A stretch of 64,000 nt of DNA from Amantichitinum ursilacus (lineage in GTDB: Bacteria > Pseudomonadota > Gammaproteobacteria > Burkholderiales > Chitinibacteraceae): positions 310,001 through 374,000 of the forward strand of contig NZ_LAQT01000003.1 of NCBI RefSeq assembly GCF_001294205.1, written 5' to 3'. Of the stretch, positions 63,780-64,000 are shown one piece after another. How positions within the stretch are numbered: position 1 is the stretch's first letter; each line of letters opens with the position of its first letter. The translations under genes and the position numbers were made by a program. The notes below the pieces were generated by a model that was not told where the DNA came from, ran no database searches, and saw nothing but the letters and a program-made list of their open reading frames with translations.

Positions 63780-64000
63780 GTTGCAATCCTTCGGGTTTTT
63801 GCACCCTTGGTTTAACGGTATGAACGGTTTACACCGATCCAGACGGACTGTCTTGCGCGAAAAAATATTTCTTTTTTATTACGGATGCATAGATGAGACA
63901 GATATTGAAAGCAAGTTTTGCAACGTAACCCGCACGGATTGCTAGACCTTTAACCTGCAATCGTCCACAAGCCGCGCCGTTTCTGGCGTACGGCGCCTCG
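63780..64000. other. AT-rich upstream region, no gene seen
   Basis: No coding signal is seen to the right edge. The region from 63860 to 63925 is AT-rich and holds the proposed leftward promoter at 63886-63914. Confidence 0.5.
63886..63914 (-). promoter_or_regulatory. Candidate promoter of the H1-like gene
   Basis: On the minus strand TTGCTT (63909-63914) and TATGCA (63886-63891) are 17 bases apart, in an AT-rich stretch. Transcription would start near 63879 and leave about 100 bases of leader. Confidence 0.35.

Overview
The window is GC-rich chromosomal DNA from a Gram-negative heterotroph, most likely a betaproteobacterium. The genes have an outer-membrane TonB receptor, an RcnB-family protein, PCu(A)C, LprI and GlxA relatives and an Ala/Lys/Pro-rich protein with a C-terminal domain typical of that class. 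A Neisseriales-type chitin/sugar user is possible (solo NagE, hexuronate-type genes), but the genus cannot be fixed from the sequence. There is no rRNA, tRNA, CRISPR array, prophage or complete insertion sequence. The gene order looks like ordinary accessory chromosome: many single genes and short operons, often facing a divergent regulator.

Layout. 1-4.6 kb: start of an exported protein behind a pair of palindromic operators, a secreted alpha/beta hydrolase and a UvrA2-type ABC protein. 4.6-5.1 kb: two REPIN-like hairpin repeats. 5.1-9.9 kb: a DUF2087 protein, an MmyB-type regulator, an ATP-grasp protein and a SerC-family aminotransferase (the last two translationally coupled), and a divergent SDR. 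10-13.2 kb: a tannase-family esterase carrying a Gly/Met repeat insert, then an apparently leaderless ArsR regulator with two small membrane proteins. 13.3-16.2 kb: zinc alcohol dehydrogenase, divergent LysR and a DUF3800 protein. 16.7-20.5 kb: a three-subunit molybdenum hydroxylase operon of PaoABC type. 20.6-24.8 kb: DUF4153 membrane protein, GNAT, quinone reductase and LysR. 25-30.2 kb: an EAL/REC protein overlapping a large hybrid histidine kinase. 30.3-36.4 kb: two universal stress proteins, NagE, and a UxuA-like/UxuB-like pair. 36.4-44.2 kb: a second leaderless ArsR with an AHSA1/SRPBCC protein, a Fur-boxed TonB receptor, a second S33-type hydrolase and a propeller sensor kinase. 44.4-52.7 kb: Dps, metallo-hydrolase, Tat-exported hydrolase, SnoaL-like protein, truncated antitoxin-like ORF, LprI-like protein, nucleotidyltransferase and AI-2E transporter. 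52.8-64 kb: chemotaxis receptor, MFS/GlxA pair, FKBP, STAS protein, divergent pyruvate-kinase-like protein, repeat-rich spacer, copper proteins (DUF2946, PCu(A)C), RcnB-like protein, ModA and the histone-H1-like tail protein.

How genes work together. ModA may help supply molybdate to the aldehyde-oxidoreductase operon 42 kb away. DUF2946 and PCu(A)C form a copper delivery pair. The EAL/REC protein and the hybrid kinase are one signalling unit by overlap. The MmyB regulator, ATP-grasp protein and SerC paralogue look like one transcription unit and are the best candidate for an undescribed small pathway. Two further enzyme-like proteins (the UxuA-like protein at 34.4 kb and the pyruvate-kinase-like protein at 58 kb) have altered catalytic motifs. 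Five REPIN-like hairpins are scattered between genes, and one supplies the stop codon of a neighbouring gene.
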